Of a DNA stretch of 64,000 bases, positions 43,501 through 56,350 are shown in pieces. Every line of letters begins with the position of its first letter. Positions within the stretch are counted from its first letter, which is position 1. The notes beneath the pieces were generated by a model. The model was not told the DNA's origin and searched no databases. It was given only the letters and a program-made list of their open reading frames with translations. The position numbers and the translations under genes are program-made. Source of the stretch: Cheiracanthium punctorium (lineage: Eukaryota; Arthropoda; Arachnida; Araneae; Cheiracanthiidae); NCBI GenBank assembly GCA_038373885.1, contig JAWZYV010011898.1:310001-374000 (forward strand), in the 5' to 3' direction.

Positions 43501-45592
43501 GTTACATACACTCCATAGAATACACATTTTGCATGACCATCTTTTAGAAATGAATCTACAAATCATCACCTGCGAAATAGGGAAGGGATTGTCTATGAGC
43601 AAAGGAAGTGTGCATACTAGGGTTATGATTAAAAAATTTTTTTTTTGCCTGTAGTGGGCAATGAACTTTTTAATACAGAATCAGAAAATTACAATTATTT
43701 TATTCAATTCATAAAAAATGTTTCAAACCAATGACAGTGAATGTTTTTAGCACACTCAAAACTAAGTTGTTGAATTAAATTTCAGATTCAAATATTTATA
43801 TGTTCTGCACTTTTAGTGCAGTTCTTCCATCTCCATCACCCCCATCCAGGACAAATATTTGCACATGCTACATCCTCAGGGTGTCTACCGGTCAGGAAAG
43901 TCTGGAGTAATAGGTCAGGAAAATTCACCAAAAACAATAAATGTTCGTCCATGAAAAACGCCCATTTCATTTTTTTTTCCCCTTTTGATTGTCGGTCTCC
44001 AAAGAATAAAATGTGCTGATAAGAGTAATTAAATTTTTTTTAGTAAGAAAAAATGGGTCAGAATGTTTGGAATATGTAATCCTTGCAGTTCTACATTCTG
44101 CAGTGAGTTTCTAGTGACAGGAGGCTCAAAAGCTGTTTGTGTATAATCAGCAATAGAATTTCTTTCTTAGTTGAAATTACAGTAGACCAAACGATAAATA
44201 TTTGTGTTCGGAAAAGAACCTTCCAGGCCTGTAGCTAGGGTTAGTTTAGTGGGTGGTACGATTTTTGAATCTGCAAACTAAAACAAAACAAAACTATTTA
44301 ACAGCTAAAACAATACTTCATTGCCAAAAATCTTGATAATTAAATATAAAGATTTTTAACTATAATTATGCTGCTTATATATTTTAAATATAAAAGCAGC
44401 TTAAGGAAATACTCTCTAAGGAAAGTAAACAGCAAATATATAAAAAAAAAAGAAAGAAACAGATTAAATGCAGGAATTAAGAATAGTGTCTTGAAAATAA
44501 ACTTTCTAATTACTTACAGGACCTTTTAGAAAGGTATAAGCATTTCATAAGCAACAAAAGGGAGCTTTCTTCATTAGTACCCAATATGCAGCAAACAGCA
44601 AAGCATAAAAACACAAAATAATTTTATTTTATTTATTATTTATTTTACATTTTCATGCTTTGCTGTCCGTTAGATGGTACACATTCAGGTACTAATGAAG
44701 AAAGCACTCTTTTGCAGCTTTCGAAATGCATATACCCAGGGCTGGGGAGAAGTGCGCTACAAGTAGCGAAATTACAGTAGTCGCTACTTTTTTTTATAGT
44801 TTTTAGTGTAGCGCGCTACTTTTTAAAAAAAGTAGTGTAGCGTGTACTGCGCTACAAAAAATTAGTAGTTTGTAGCGTGTTTTGGAAGCTACTTTTTCCG
44901 CGTCATCATTGCCGATGATTGATCACATGGTGCAATTTCTCTTTCTTCTGACTTCAAGATGAAAGAACACCCAATCCCTCCCCCACCCCTCCCAGGGGGC
45001 ACATGGACACAAATTCTGTGGTAAAACATACTCGCAGTGCAATTATTTCTTTCTTTTTACAATTAGGAAAATCGTTTATCTTGAAGAAGAAATTACTACA
45101 GGCTTGAAATAACAAGCTCTTGAAACGTCGTATATTTTCTTTTTTTATCTTTTTATTGTGGTGGATTTGAAAGCATGTGGTTGAAAGAGGGTTGTGTGTA
45201 TGTGTGGTCCAGTCATTGTCCCATCTCCACAATTAGCGACCTCTCTATCCAAAAGCCCTCAGGCAATAGAGTGGGCATAATTTTATCCTTTTCAAAGGGT
45301 AAAAGAAAGTGCTTTATAACTAATGCATGAAGCACTAATCATTTTTCTTGTTTCAGTTAAAATCTGTGATGGGAGAAGGCCAAGGAACAAGACAAAAAAT
45401 AGCTGGTCACCATAAATTTTTAAATTAAAAAATTAAACATGTAATATGATATAATCGGTGATCTATCAAGACCTAGAGAAAGAATCGCTAAAAAAGCACC
45501 CTGAGAAAGAAAAAAAAATGCTTGCGCATCTTGAAAAATGAGCCCTGTACACATTATCCTTTAAGAATATTACTTATGGTGAAATAACGATG
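43501..45592. other. AT-rich with two orphan TIR ends
   Basis: 43877 begins CAGGGTGTCTACCGGTCAGG, one end of the 34073-type family. 44737 begins CAGGGCTGGGGAGAAG, a hAT-style end followed by repeated (A)GTAGCG motifs. No partners were found. No gene. Confidence 0.45.
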
Positions 45593-45594
45593 TA

Positions 45595-47003
45595 CACTCT
45601 ATAACAAATAAATCGATTGAGACGAAATGATTGAGATGAGTCCGATTGAGACGAAAATTGGTGGATAGGAAGACAATGTACAGAATAGTAAATGATTAAA
45701 ATTTCAGAACAATTGAATAATTTATTTCAGAGTTACAGTAACAAGTTCAATAAGGTGTTGACCCGCCGCTAGCCTGGATACAAGCTGCCACACGGCGTGG
45801 CATAGACCGATAAAGCTCCCGGATGGTCTCCTGCGGTATTTCCTGCCAAATTCACTCCAATTGTTGAACGAGGTCATCAACAGTCCGTGCCAGATGCAAT
45901 TGCCTTCCCATCATATCCCAGACATGCTCTATGGGAGAGAGATCTGGCGATCTGGCAGGCCAAGGAAGTTTGACAAGCTTTCAGACAGTTTAGAGCAACA
46001 CGAGCCGTATGTGGTCTGGCATTGTCCCTCTGAAAAACCAGCCCAGGGCACTGCAAAAGGAACAGTAGCAAAACAGGTCTTAGGATGTCGTCCACGTACC
46101 GCTATGCAGTAAGTGTACCTCTAATGACGACCAAACGGGTCCGGCTGTCAAAGGAAATGATACCCCAGACCATAATGCCTTGTTGAGGGCTGGTGTGGCG
46201 TGCAATAGTGAAAGCAGGATCCCCCCTCTGCCCTGTGCGTCTCCAAACACATCTTCGATGATCGTCAGGACACAGTCGGAAGCGGGTTTAGTCGCTAAAG
46301 ACTATACGTCCCCAGTCGGCATCATTCCAACCTGGTTGAGCCCTGCGCCACTGTAATCAGGCTCGGCAGTGTGCAGGCGTGAGTGGCAGGTGGCATAACG
46401 GTCGGCGAGAGCGTAGATTTCACTCTCTCAACCGTCTGTGAATGGTCATGATGGACACTGGTGTTTGGGTTGAACGTATGATGGTTGATAGAGATGAAGA
46501 AGGCGCTGTGACAGCTGATCGGAGCATCACTCTGTCCTCACGATCTGTTGTAGCCCTAGGTTGACCGCTACCATCCTGACGCTGCACTCTGCCATTTTCC
46601 ACCCATCCTTGCCAGCATCTTCGAATCGTCGCATCGCTTCGACTCAAATGACGAGCGATTCTCTGATTAGTCCAACCGGCCTCTTTCAATCCAATGATAC
46701 GACCTCTGTCAAACTCTGACAGTTGCTCGTAATGAGCACGAATCCTGCAGCGAGGCATTTTTTAAGTTGTTGAAAGGTCATCTGAATCGCAATCAAACCG
46801 AAAGTTTTAACAACCGTTGAAGAACTGCTCCTTATATACGTCTGCTGGATGCGCAGTTCCGATGTGCTAGAGATCAAACTATTCATTCATTGGACACAAA
46901 AATTTGAATCATTTGCATATCTGTTCAAAACATTCATGCATACGAAATTTCAAAGCAATCGGATGATTGTTTCTGGGTGCGTCGATTTTTTTGTTATAGA
47001 GTG
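45595..47003 (-). mobile_element. Full-length Tc1-like transposon, TA TSD
   Basis: 1409 bp, ends CACTCTATAACAAATAAATC and, inverted, CACTCTATAACAAAAAAATC, flanked by TA (45593-45594 and 47004-47005). It carries one transposase gene on the minus strand. Confidence 0.93.
45750..46758 (-). pseudogene. Tc1-like (DD34E) transposase
   Basis: Starts MPRCRIRAHYEQLSEFDRGR, then the paired-like HTH region with IARHLSRSDATIRRCW and GSGQPR linker (46420-46758, open). The catalytic part continues with frame breaks: IVFSD (first Asp) followed at once by a stop in place of the usual Glu, a WRRTGQ-like segment, FQRDNARPHTARV (second Asp, 45877-46095), and a scrambled third-acid region. It is inactive but close to full length, about 330 codons. 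The family normally cuts and pastes at TA. Confidence 0.92.
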
Positions 47004-47144
47004 TATTTTACAAAAATTCATAATTAATCAATGGTTTTAAGCAAGAATTGATCAAAACTACATTATCTTCTATGTACAACTAAAATAAGAAATTGAAACA
47101 AATGATTATTCAATTAAATTTGTGATTTATAAGAACATAGACTG

Positions 47145-47672
47145 TGGAGCTGCCACGTCCCCGAAATTCGGATTTTTGTTTACAAAATTATAATAATGTT
47201 TCATGTTAAATTCAATTTCTTCCAATTTTGCTCCCTGTAAGGTTCTTCTTATCATCACGTTGACAGCCTTGTGAGGACTCCTTCGACCACCGTGTTCAAG
47301 ATAGCAAACGAACTTAGTGCGTTCTTGAGTTGGAACTGTTTACGAACCATCACCCGAATGAATTCGCTGTTGCGATTGAACTGAAGAGAAGATACTTCTA
47401 TTGTCTCCCTACAAAAGTGTGAGTTGGACACGGGGAGTGCGCGGTGCATCGAGCATGTGAACAGAGAACAGCCCTTGCATGGGTTATTTTAATTGCTAAT
47501 GAAACACTCCGATTAAGAAGTTTGTGTGGAATTTTATTTAGTTTAATAAAGTGTCAGTGTGAAACTTATGTAATTATTGTAAATGGCTGGAATAAACATA
47601 TGTTAACCCAGAAAGACTCGTTAGCTGGTGGCCATGTCCTGAAGACGTTACAGCCATTGATAACTGGTGTCA
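47145..47672 (+). repeat. Gypsy LTR relic with primer-binding site
   Basis: TGTGGAGCTGCCACG near 47151 may be the LTR start, TAATAAAG (about 47545) a polyadenylation signal. TGGTGTCAGAAGCAGAACG (47664 on) is a Gypsy-type primer-binding site. No coding region follows. Confidence 0.45.
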
Positions 47673-47959
47673 GAAGCAGAACGTATCCACGGGGAGAGCT
47701 TTGCTTGATCATGCAAGTTTGTAAACTCATCCACTGAGTTGTGCCAACAAGTGAAGACAGTTGGAGAGTTTTTGTTGGCCCAGAAATTTCAAATGCTCAA
47801 CTTAACTTTGTTCAACTTAATTTAAATAGTAATTATCATTCAAATACCTGTGCAGTTATAACTTAATTCTTTTTCACCTTCCTTAGTTTCAAACCCCTTT
47901 TAAATGCTTTAAAATCACAAGTACTGCTTTATTTTAAACTTAGTACGTAAGCACTTTGA

Positions 47960-48830
47960 GATAAACAATTATTCCTCCAGCACACTCAGACATCGGCGAA
48001 CCTGCCATGTTGTTGCGTCATGATCGGAGCCGGCAGGCACGTGTACGCTGGAGTGACGTCATAGAGCAACCTGATTGGCTACTGCTTACCGCCGCTTCAC
48101 CACTCAATCGGAGAGGGCGTTACCCCGTATCAGTCCGCGGCAGAATCATTTAAAAGTAGCGGTCTTACGTGCCAGCTTCAGTTTCGAGTTTTTCGTTTTA
48201 GTATAGCACTATGCAAGTTTAGTTTTGTGAGCCAAGAAGCCTACCTCTGCCCAGGAAGGGCATTACTTTTATTTTTAACAGCTTTCGATTTTTGAGGAAA
48301 GTTTATTTTAGCATGATATTATACAGTATTTCAAGCAGTTATAAAGTTATCAATTGTAAGGATGTGGATTCAAAGAAATTGCATAATTTTTATAAATATC
48401 CCCCGGCATCCTATAAATCAGTGTCAACCTCTTAATCAACTTAATTTGCAGATCGTGCTGCTGCCATGATCTCCTTTTGTTTTTGAATGAAGAATTAGTA
48501 AGATAAAATGATTTTTTTTAAAACTACATCAAGTTACTTACCTAGTCATTTTATATCTGTTATATTTTTTGTTAATTGTTAAATAAAATTAATGCTTGTT
48601 ATAAATTTAAAGTCTGGTTAATTGAAGTCTTTAAAGTAATTTTTTTCAGCATTACAAATTTAAAATCATAGGTATCCGGGAAAGATCAGCAAACGCTACC
48701 ACTGCAAGTTATTATGACTCTGCTAAATTAAATTTAAAATTATGGTGATAGAAATTTTTTTACTTAAACCCTAATGGGTATCTCAGAACCCTTCTTTTTC
48801 CAACAGTTTTTCATCCTAGCAGGAGTTGTG
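47960..48830 (+). promoter_or_regulatory. LTR-like promoter upstream of Gypsy element C
   Basis: GC-richer island with TGACGTCA (48054-48061), CCTGATTGGCTA (CCAAT box) and AATTAAAT/ATTTAAAAG TATA-like sites, then AT-rich R/U5-like sequence. It precedes the Gag start at 49468 and is a candidate 5' LTR. Borders are unknown. 48831-49467 is an AT-rich leader. Confidence 0.4.
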
Positions 48831-49467
48831 ATTTGTGAGTTTGTGTCTACAAGTGAAGACGAACATTTTCATCCTGACAGATTTGTGTGATATATACCAT
48901 CGGATTCACATAGAACTCCAAGACAATTTGAGAGTTCCATCCCGGTAAAAGTATTGTGTGAGTGATTATCGACGAAGATGTAAATTGTGTACCATCGGGT
49001 GTAAGTGGATTTTCAGAATTACGGATCATATTTATTAGAGGAAATCGTGCCTTTCATCTGTGAAATGACCATGCTAGGGTAGGCTTGTTTAGTTAGTTAT
49101 CCGGAGGCAAAATGTGGCATGTTCTAAAAAGTGAGATGGTACATTATAAGAGTTCAAAAAATTTGTATTTCCATTCTGTATAGTTTTTCATTTAGTGGCT
49201 TGTTAAGAATGTATTTCGTGTTGAGGTTTTAAATTCAGGCATTAAACTGTGGGGGTTTTGGAGCTTTTAAATGGGTGTAAAATGTTATGTATGAATTTTT
49301 GTGAAAATTTTGTGTGAGCCGAATTTTGATGAATTTTAGTAAGGGTTGACTTATGCACAGGTGCACTCATAGTCAGTTGTGTTGTATAGATATATATTTC
49401 ATTGTGTAGAATAATTTTGTATAGAATAATAAGTTGGGAATTTTTATATATATGTAGGATAAGAAAC

Positions 49468-50365
49468 ATGGCCTACCTTGCAAAAAAGCACAAGGCCGAT
49501 TTGGTAACTTTGGCTTTTGAATGGGGGTAGATGCCTATCAGACTGATAAAGACATTATAATGAAAATTACGTCTGTGGATTACAAGGAAGAGTATGTCAA
49601 AAATCTGATTGAGCAAATTGAGGATGAGCAAAGAGAGAAGGTGGAAAAACTAAGAGCGGAGCGCGAATATGAGCTAGAACGTCTGAAATTAACAAATGTA
49701 GATATGAGTAGTCTGACCTCGTCGCGTGACGAGCTGGGCAGAGTTGCGTGGGAATTAAAAAAGGTTATGTAAAAGTTTGACCCGAACACCTCAGACATTT
49801 CTTTATATTTAGTTATGTTTGAGCGGCATGGTAAAAAGGCTCAGGTAGCCAAGTCATATTATGTCTCTCACCTTATACCGCTTTTGCCCATGGAAATCGC
49901 GGAAATTATTATTAGAGAACCTGAAGAAAAGAGGCTGAGGACTATCAGTATATAAAGAAAGTGTTGCTGGAGTGCTTCAAATTAAAGCCCGAAACCTTCA
50001 GAATTAAATTTACCCAGCACCAAAGACGCGTTGGGGCATTCTGGAAGGATCTGGTGTTTGAGCTTGGAACCTTTTTGGCCGGCTGGTTGGATGAAGTGGG
50101 GGTGGACACGTTTGGAAAGTTAAAAGAGCGGATGATTGCTGATCAGATAAAAAACCGTGTCTCACCAGAAGTAAGGGAACACTTCATTGATAACTGGGGA
50201 GACCTGGTCAGTCCGTTGGAGTTGGCAAGTAAATTAGATCAATATGAAGCAGTTAGAAAAACTTCATGGAAACAAGTAATTTCAAAGGCTTCTGATCAGA
50301 AGGAAATGGATAAAAAGAATTTTTTGTCAGCGGGAAAGGAATCCCCTGAAAAAAATAAAAATTGA
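49468..50365 (+). pseudogene. Gypsy C Gag, SCAN-like
   Basis: Met at 49468 (MAYLAKKHKADLVTLAFEW), with a one-base frame change near 49520, then DYKEEYVKNLIEQIEDEQRE and a charged helix. FDPNTSDISLYLVMFERHGK follows in the next frame. The SCAN-like capsid is FRIKFTQHQRRVGAFWKDL, GTFLAGWLDEV and LKERMIADQIKNRVSPEVRE. This Gag type is typical of arachnid Gypsy elements (family knowledge). Confidence 0.85.
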
Positions 50366-50399
50366 ACGGTTGGAAACACTCCCCCCTGGAAAAGCCCTG

Positions 50400-50869
50400 A
50401 GTTTAGACGTAAGAATTCGGAAAATGTTGCATTTGACCGTAGAAAGAGTTTTAGATGTTTTTTGTGTGGCTCGCTGAACCATTTAAAACCAAGTTGCCCG
50501 AAATTAAAGGAAAACTGTGCTTTTGAGCAAGTAAATAATGTGGGAACGGGGGAGTCTCTTGAAACTTTATTCGAGCCCTATATGAGCGAGGCAAAAATTA
50601 ACGGAAAAGTAATGCGAGTTTTGCGAGACATGGGAGCAAACATGGATATGTTATCCTTGAACCATATCAGTCCTGGTGATTTGTTGAGTGAAACGGTGTG
50701 GGTAAAACAACCGCTAGATAAAAACTTTACTTGTTTACCTCTTGCAAAAATTGAAATGGAAAGTGCGAAATTTGGAAATGTTGTAACTAAGGCAGCTGTG
50801 ATTGATTCTTCCCTTGATCAGGGTTTTTATCTGTTATCAAATAAAACTGTAAAATTAATTGAAGATTAA
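50400..50869 (+). pseudogene. Gypsy C zinc knuckle and protease
   Basis: FRCFLCGSLNHLKPSC gives C-x2-C-x4-H-x4-C (about 50453-50496). About 45 residues later VLRDMGANMDML replaces the usual RDTGA active-site box, the catalytic Asp kept but Thr changed to Met. The domain ends near 50866. RT and RNase H should follow but are missing. Confidence 0.8.
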
Positions 50870-51180
50870 AAAAGAAACCCATCGCTAGTTAACGCGGTTG
50901 TTAGTCGTAGTCAAAAGGAGAAGAAATATGTCGGAACCCTGAGGATCATGACAGTACACAAGGGGAAAATCTAGAACAACCCTGACGGGCAGTTTTGAAT
51001 TGGAGGAAGCAGAAAAAATGCAATTGCTGAAGGGGGGAGATTCTGCTATTCGAACCCTTTTATCAGTGCACTCACAACACTTCGCTCGCGAATAAAGAGA
51101 TTGCCCCACTCTTAAGCCATGTTTTTCAAGCCTGCAGGAGACGTGAGAAAAATCGGAGTTTAAATTGGAGAAAGGGTTTA
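50870..51180. other. Deletion junction where RT should be
   Basis: About 310 bp without coding similarity join protease to integrase. RT plus RNase H normally need about 1.5 kb here. Confidence 0.6.
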
Positions 51181-52177
51181 TTGTTTAGAAAATCTGTAGA
51201 TCACCTTAAAAACAAGCGTAAGCAGCTTCTTGTTCCAAAAAAATTTAGGGAGAAGATTAAGGCTATCTGTCACGAAGAGACATCGGGGCATGTGGGTGCT
51301 GCGAAATCGAAGGATAGATTGCTACGTTACTATTTTTGGCCTAACTGCATTAAAGATGTAGAAAATTATGTTCATACTTGTGATCCGTGTCAGCGGGTTG
51401 GAAAGGCTCGAGATACTAAAAAAGCCCCGTTAAAGCTGATACCGATCATTAGGGAGGTTTTCTCAAAAATAAATATTGATACGGTCGGCCCTTTGCCATC
51501 TAGTGCAAATGGAAATCGGTATTTAGTAACGGCCATTTGTATGTCATCGAGGTATCCCGAGGGCCATACAGTGAAAGATATTGGTTGAGAGATGTTCGGT
51601 TTCAGTGATTGAGGCATTGTTAATGATTTTCAGTAGACTGGGATTTCCACGGGGGGTACAGTGCGACTTGGGAACCTCATTCACTAGTCATCTCACCACC
51701 AAATTTTTTGACCAGTTTGGAATAAAGGTTACTCATAGTTCGGTTCATCACCCCCAGTCGAATCCTGTTGAAAGGTTTCATAGGACTATTGAACGGTTAA
51801 TCAAGGTACTTTGTTTAGAATCTGGAGAGGATTGGGAGGAAAATTTACCCTCAGCATTACTGGCCCTACGAATGGTGACTCATGAGAGCACCGGATTCAG
51901 TCCTAGCGAATTGGTGTATGGAAATCCCCCCAAAGTTCTGTTGTATGATCACTGGGCGGCCCCAGAGGAAACTGAGACCCCTATGACCGAATATTTTTTC
52001 GATTTAATTAACAGATTAAAAAAATGCCAGGAGTTGGCATGCGACAGAATGTCTGAAATACAGCTGAAACATAAGTCGTATTATGATAAGAATGCGGTCA
52101 AACGAAAGTTCAATGTAGGAGAACAGGTCTTGGTCTTGGCAAACTCTAAACCAACTAAACAACGACACATTCAGTGA
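51181..52177 (+). pseudogene. Gypsy C integrase
   Basis: H2C2 N-terminus (HEETSGHVGAAKSKDRLL, then CIKDVENYVHTCDPCQRVGK), then the core: INIDTVGPL (first Asp), after a frameshift near 51588 VQCDLGTSF (second Asp), HHPQSNPVERFHRTI (Glu). ESTGFSPSELVYG and the SH3-like tail FNVGEQVLVL follow, and the frame closes at 52177. All three acidic residues are kept. One frameshift separates the first Asp from the other two. Confidence 0.92.
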
Positions 52178-53276
52178 CGTAAGCTGTCCTCCCTTCGCAA
52201 ATAAATAAGTCGTTAACTTTTAAAATGAAATGCCGTTAATTTAAATACTAGTACAATGTTGTGCTTTCACCAAAACATGAGAACTAAATTAATTTGGCAA
52301 GCCGTTACTTGATCTTCCTTCGTGACACCATGACACTCTCAATTATTAAATCATTTCTTTATACAACTATTCCCACTGGAAACGGTGCAATAACGCCACC
52401 GAAAAGGAAAGCCCTCTCAACATCGCTTGAATGTTAATCAGGGAGGGCATAGCATTGTTTAGTCCAAAGCTGAAAGAGCCGAACGTCTCTTCCTGAGGAA
52501 ACTTAAATTTTAAAATGTGGGGTATTGTTAGATTGCTTAACCCAATATTAAACCCGTGTTTATCTGTCCCTCATCATCTGATGGAGGAGACTCCCCTTCT
52601 ATGATCAATGTTGCTTCCGAGAACAGGGGTGTTTGAATGCACCGTTTGGGTACAGCCAGTGGCTTATCCAGAGGGGGGGCTGATAGGGCTGCAGCCCCCG
52701 CTCTTAATTCAAGAAAAAAAATAGGTTAAATTTCTAATGTTGGAGTTATTTGTAAATAAGTAGCAATATTATCGTTTAACAAACAGTCATTTTATCGAGG
52801 TGTAGTGAAACACAAATGCATTTATTTTATCCCCTACCCTCGTAATTTTACACTTCTTTCCTGTTTCCATGTAATAAGGTCATAGCGTCAAGCAAAGAAA
52901 CATGCATGTGCTTCCTGGCAAGTGTATGCTGGAACCTTGGAAGCGCACGCTTTCAGGCAACAAAATAAGATGACCCGACCTTCACGTGGACCTAGAACCG
53001 GAGCACAGATAGTCGGACACTCAGGCCATACCCAATTATCTGTAAACGTCCCCACCCTCCACCTTCTTCCCAATTACTACCGAATACTTGATCTATCTGG
53101 CGCAAATGTACAAGTGTTCAGAAAAAAAAAAAAAAATCCATCTCTCCCTCTTTTTTCTTTCTTTTTCTCCCCATGCCACCCTTGGCCAAGCTTTGATCAC
53201 TTAAAAATGCTTCAACTTCCTCTAAATACTAGAATCCATTGCATTAGTATGGTATAAAAGAGGGGGCTGTGGTCGT
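52178..53276. other. Possible 3' LTR and hAT-end remnant
   Basis: 52178-52650 follows the Gypsy C integrase and may be its 3' LTR, without firm borders. At 52657 CAGTGGCTTATCCAGAGG is an orphan hAT end. The rest is unassigned. Confidence 0.4.
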
Positions 53277-53594
53277 AAAGAATACATTGCTTTATCAGAT
53301 GCTATTAAAGAAATGTGTTGGTTACTAAGAATATTGGATGAATTAAAAGTCTTAAATTTAAAAATGGAAAAACCACTTGTTTACTGTGACAACCAAAGTA
53401 CTCTGTTTTTTTCAAAAAATAATGTAGAAAATTCAAGAACAAAATATATTGATACAAGGACTTTTTATGTGAAAGAAAATTTAGACAAATTTCAACTTAA
53501 ACATGTGTCAGGAAAAGCCAATGTGGCTGACATTTTTACAAAGGCTTTGCCCTTTGATGTGTTTTCATTCTATTGTGAATGGTTATTTGGCTAA
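53277..53594 (+). pseudogene. Copia RNase H C-terminus
   Basis: 106 open codons: KEYIALSDAIKEMCWL, LVYCDNQSTLFFSKN, SRTKYIDTRTFYVKENL and KANVADIFTKALP, the end of Copia Pol RNase H. The frame is intact to its stop. Upstream Pol is absent. The purine tract and LTR follow directly. Confidence 0.92.
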
Positions 53595-53619
53595 TGCAGG
53601 GCCTGGGGAAAGGGGGGCA

Positions 53620-54837
53620 TGTTGTTGGAGCTAAATAATTTTTATTAAACTAAATATATTTAACTGAATTCAGATTTAAGATGCTAAAAATTTATTTTGC
53701 CCAATTGTTTTCCCCTGGCCTTGCATCAGCCATCTATTTCATAAAGTTTTTTTCATGTGCCAATTAGGCTTAAGTTTTGTTTATGTTATTCACCCATGGG
53801 TTAAACCTATCTTAATTGTATTAAAGTTCAACTAAAAGTAATTAATATCAGTTTAAAAATAAAATTCAAATGGTTTTAAACTTCTTCATAACCCTAAATA
53901 GTAGTATCTCTAATATGTTAAAAATGTAAACAAAATAAAACCCCTACTTCTTATTGAAAAAAAAAATTAATTAAATAAATAAAATTGAAATAATATACTT
54001 TTTATTCATTGAAGACCCAAGACAACTTCAAAGTAAAGTTTAAAAACCTAAGCTCAAGATTTAATAAAGTTGTTGTGTTTAGTTGTTGACTACTGCTGCT
54101 GGATGGAAATAGCCTCTGAACTATGGCCCAGTAGTTTAATGATGTAATGCTTCCTGAAAAATAAGGGTCTTCCTTTTGACAAATAGATGCTTAGGTTCTC
54201 TAAAGAATCATGGGGTAAGAGAATTAGTTCTGGTTAGGGTAGGACTTTTAACTAATGTTTAAACCATGGGTGAAGAGTAAAAAGCCTGAAGTGAAAGGCA
54301 ATTTTCTGAGGTTGTTTGCAATATGCAAATTTATTAAACCTTTCATTTTATGCAAATATTGCATACTTTTTATTCTGTAACTGTAAAATTAACCTTTTTT
54401 ATATATTTATATAAAGTGTCTGCTTTATAAGAAAGCACACAGGCCAGGCTGACTAGAAGCTAGAACTCAAAAGGATACTTTTCTCCTTGCCTGTAATGCG
54501 CATGCGCAAGAACTTCGCCTCTGATCTGTTATGATCCTTAGACTAATGGTTATCAGCATTGGCACGAAAGCTGCGTGTTTGGCGAACTACAAAAGAATAG
54601 GAACTTTCAAACGATTTGTCAGATAGAGACAGGAGAGAGCAAAACCGTGTCTTTTATTTAAAAAGAAAAAAATAAATGCTGCGAAGAAATTAAATAATTA
54701 TAAATGTTGCTTTTAATTTTTTTTTAAAGGATGTTTTAAAAAAATTGCTAACATGCATTTTTTAACTAAAAGCTGGATTAGTTTAAAAAGGAAAATTTGA
54801 AATTAGCATTAAATTTCGTAACAAAAAATTTTAACTA

Positions 54838-54889
<52 letters not shown>

Positions 54890-56209
54890 CTATTTTATTT
54901 GAGCTTTTTTTTTCATATTATACAGTTTGTTCACCTGATATGGTAAATGGGATTTAATTACATTTATTAAGGGCTTTTTAAATCAAAGAAATAATTAGAA
55001 TGAAAGAGTAAAAGGTTTTTCTTTCCCATTTAACAATTACCTCCTTAAATTAAGATGTTTCAATTATTTATTGCAGCGTTTTAAAAAAAATCATCTTATT
55101 TATTTTAATTTTTACTCAAATATATATTCATTTTCGCTTAAAATGTTCATTCAAACTTTACTGATAACATTATTTAGTAGAAAATTCGACTGAATGTTCA
55201 TTATTAAAGATTAAAAAACTGAATGTATGTTGAAAAATGTGAGGGGAGGGGGGACGCGCCACCGTAAGTTAGCCTTTGTTGGGGGGGGCGACGTTAAAAG
55301 GTTGAGAACCGCTGATTTACTGTATAAATTTCATTAATTTCACTCTAACCTCAAACTTACAAAAAGAAAAAAAAAGAAAATTAAAACTATTGTCACGAAT
55401 TTCAATGTTCATTTCTAATTTAAAACTTATCCAGGTTAAAATTTTAAAAAGGAATATTTTTTTAGTTTAAAATTTTTGTTACGAAATTTAATGCTGATTT
55501 AAAATTTTCCTTTTCAATCTAATCAAGCTTTTAGTTAAAAAAATGCATGTTAGCAAATGATTTTTTTTAACATCCTTTAAAAAAGATATAATTATTTAAT
55601 TTCTTCGCTGCTAGCAACTGACAATTTTTTAAACATCCTTTAAAAGCTAAATTTATAATTATTTAATTTCTTTTCTTCAGCATTTACTTTTTTGAAATAA
55701 AAGACAAGGTTTTGCTCTCCTGTCTGACAGATCGTTTGGAATTTCCTGTTCTTTTATAGTTAGCGAAACACATGGCATTCGCGCCAATGTTGGTAACCAT
55801 TTATCTAACGATGAGAGATCAGTGGCGAAGTTCTTGCACATGCGCATTACAGTCAAGGAGAAAAGTATCTTTTTGAGTTCTAGCTGCTAGTGCCAGGCTG
55901 CTGATAAACAGCTAGAAGGTTGCCCTAGTCATGGGAAGGGCATGATGTATTTCTGCCAGATATTTTATAAAAAGGCTTGTATTGGAACTGTAAATTTTTT
56001 CATTCAATTTATTGCAGATGGCCTGGTTTTTCTTCAAACCTGAAATTATTTAAAAAATTTTTGTAAGTGTTCTTTTTGTGCAATATTTAAATAAAATTTA
56101 AGTAAAGAAAATATAAGGTGTCAATTTTAAAGCCTTCACCTCCAGTGGTACAATTCAACCTGTGGGTCATTTTCATGCTGTACTTGAAATTCCATCCACG
56201 GCCCCAACA
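53620..56209 (+). repeat. Long Copia 3' LTR containing a foldback
   Basis: Starts TGTTGTTGGAG after the purine tract GGGGAAAGGGGGGC and ends CCCCAACA (56209). A TATA-like TTTTATAAAAAGG (about 55968) and AATAAAA (about 56091) sit near the right end. Without the inverted-repeat structure the LTR would be about 1.1 kb. The second LTR copy is not in the window, so borders rest on TG...CA and the flanking motifs. Confidence 0.6.
54440..55903. repeat. 1.46 kb foldback, arms of about 400 bp
   Basis: Left arm 54440-54840 and right arm about 55470-55903 are inverted copies. Shared blocks include AGCTAGAACTCAAAA, GATACTTTTCTCCTTG and TAATGCGCATG. The right arm holds an extra internal duplication (ACATCCTTTAAAA twice, near 55571 and 55635). 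The loop contains an AT microsatellite (54840-54885) and a hAT-type end AAAGGTTGAGAACCGCTG (about 55297-55314). Confidence 0.88.
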
Positions 56210-56350
56210 ATCCTCACCCCCTTGCCATCCCAATAAATTTTATATTTTGAAGAATTTGGGGGTTTCCACATAACGATTATTAGAAGTGGTGGCGACCACT
56301 AGCCGCTAGATCCACCCCTGCACTTAGAGAAGGTTGTGTTTGTGTTGTTG

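Noticed and set aside
47444..47737. 97-codon plus-strand frame
   Set aside because: It spans a Gypsy-type primer-binding site and LTR edge and has no domain.
54840..54885. Long AT dinucleotide tract as a regulatory element
   Set aside because: Simple microsatellite in the loop of the foldback.
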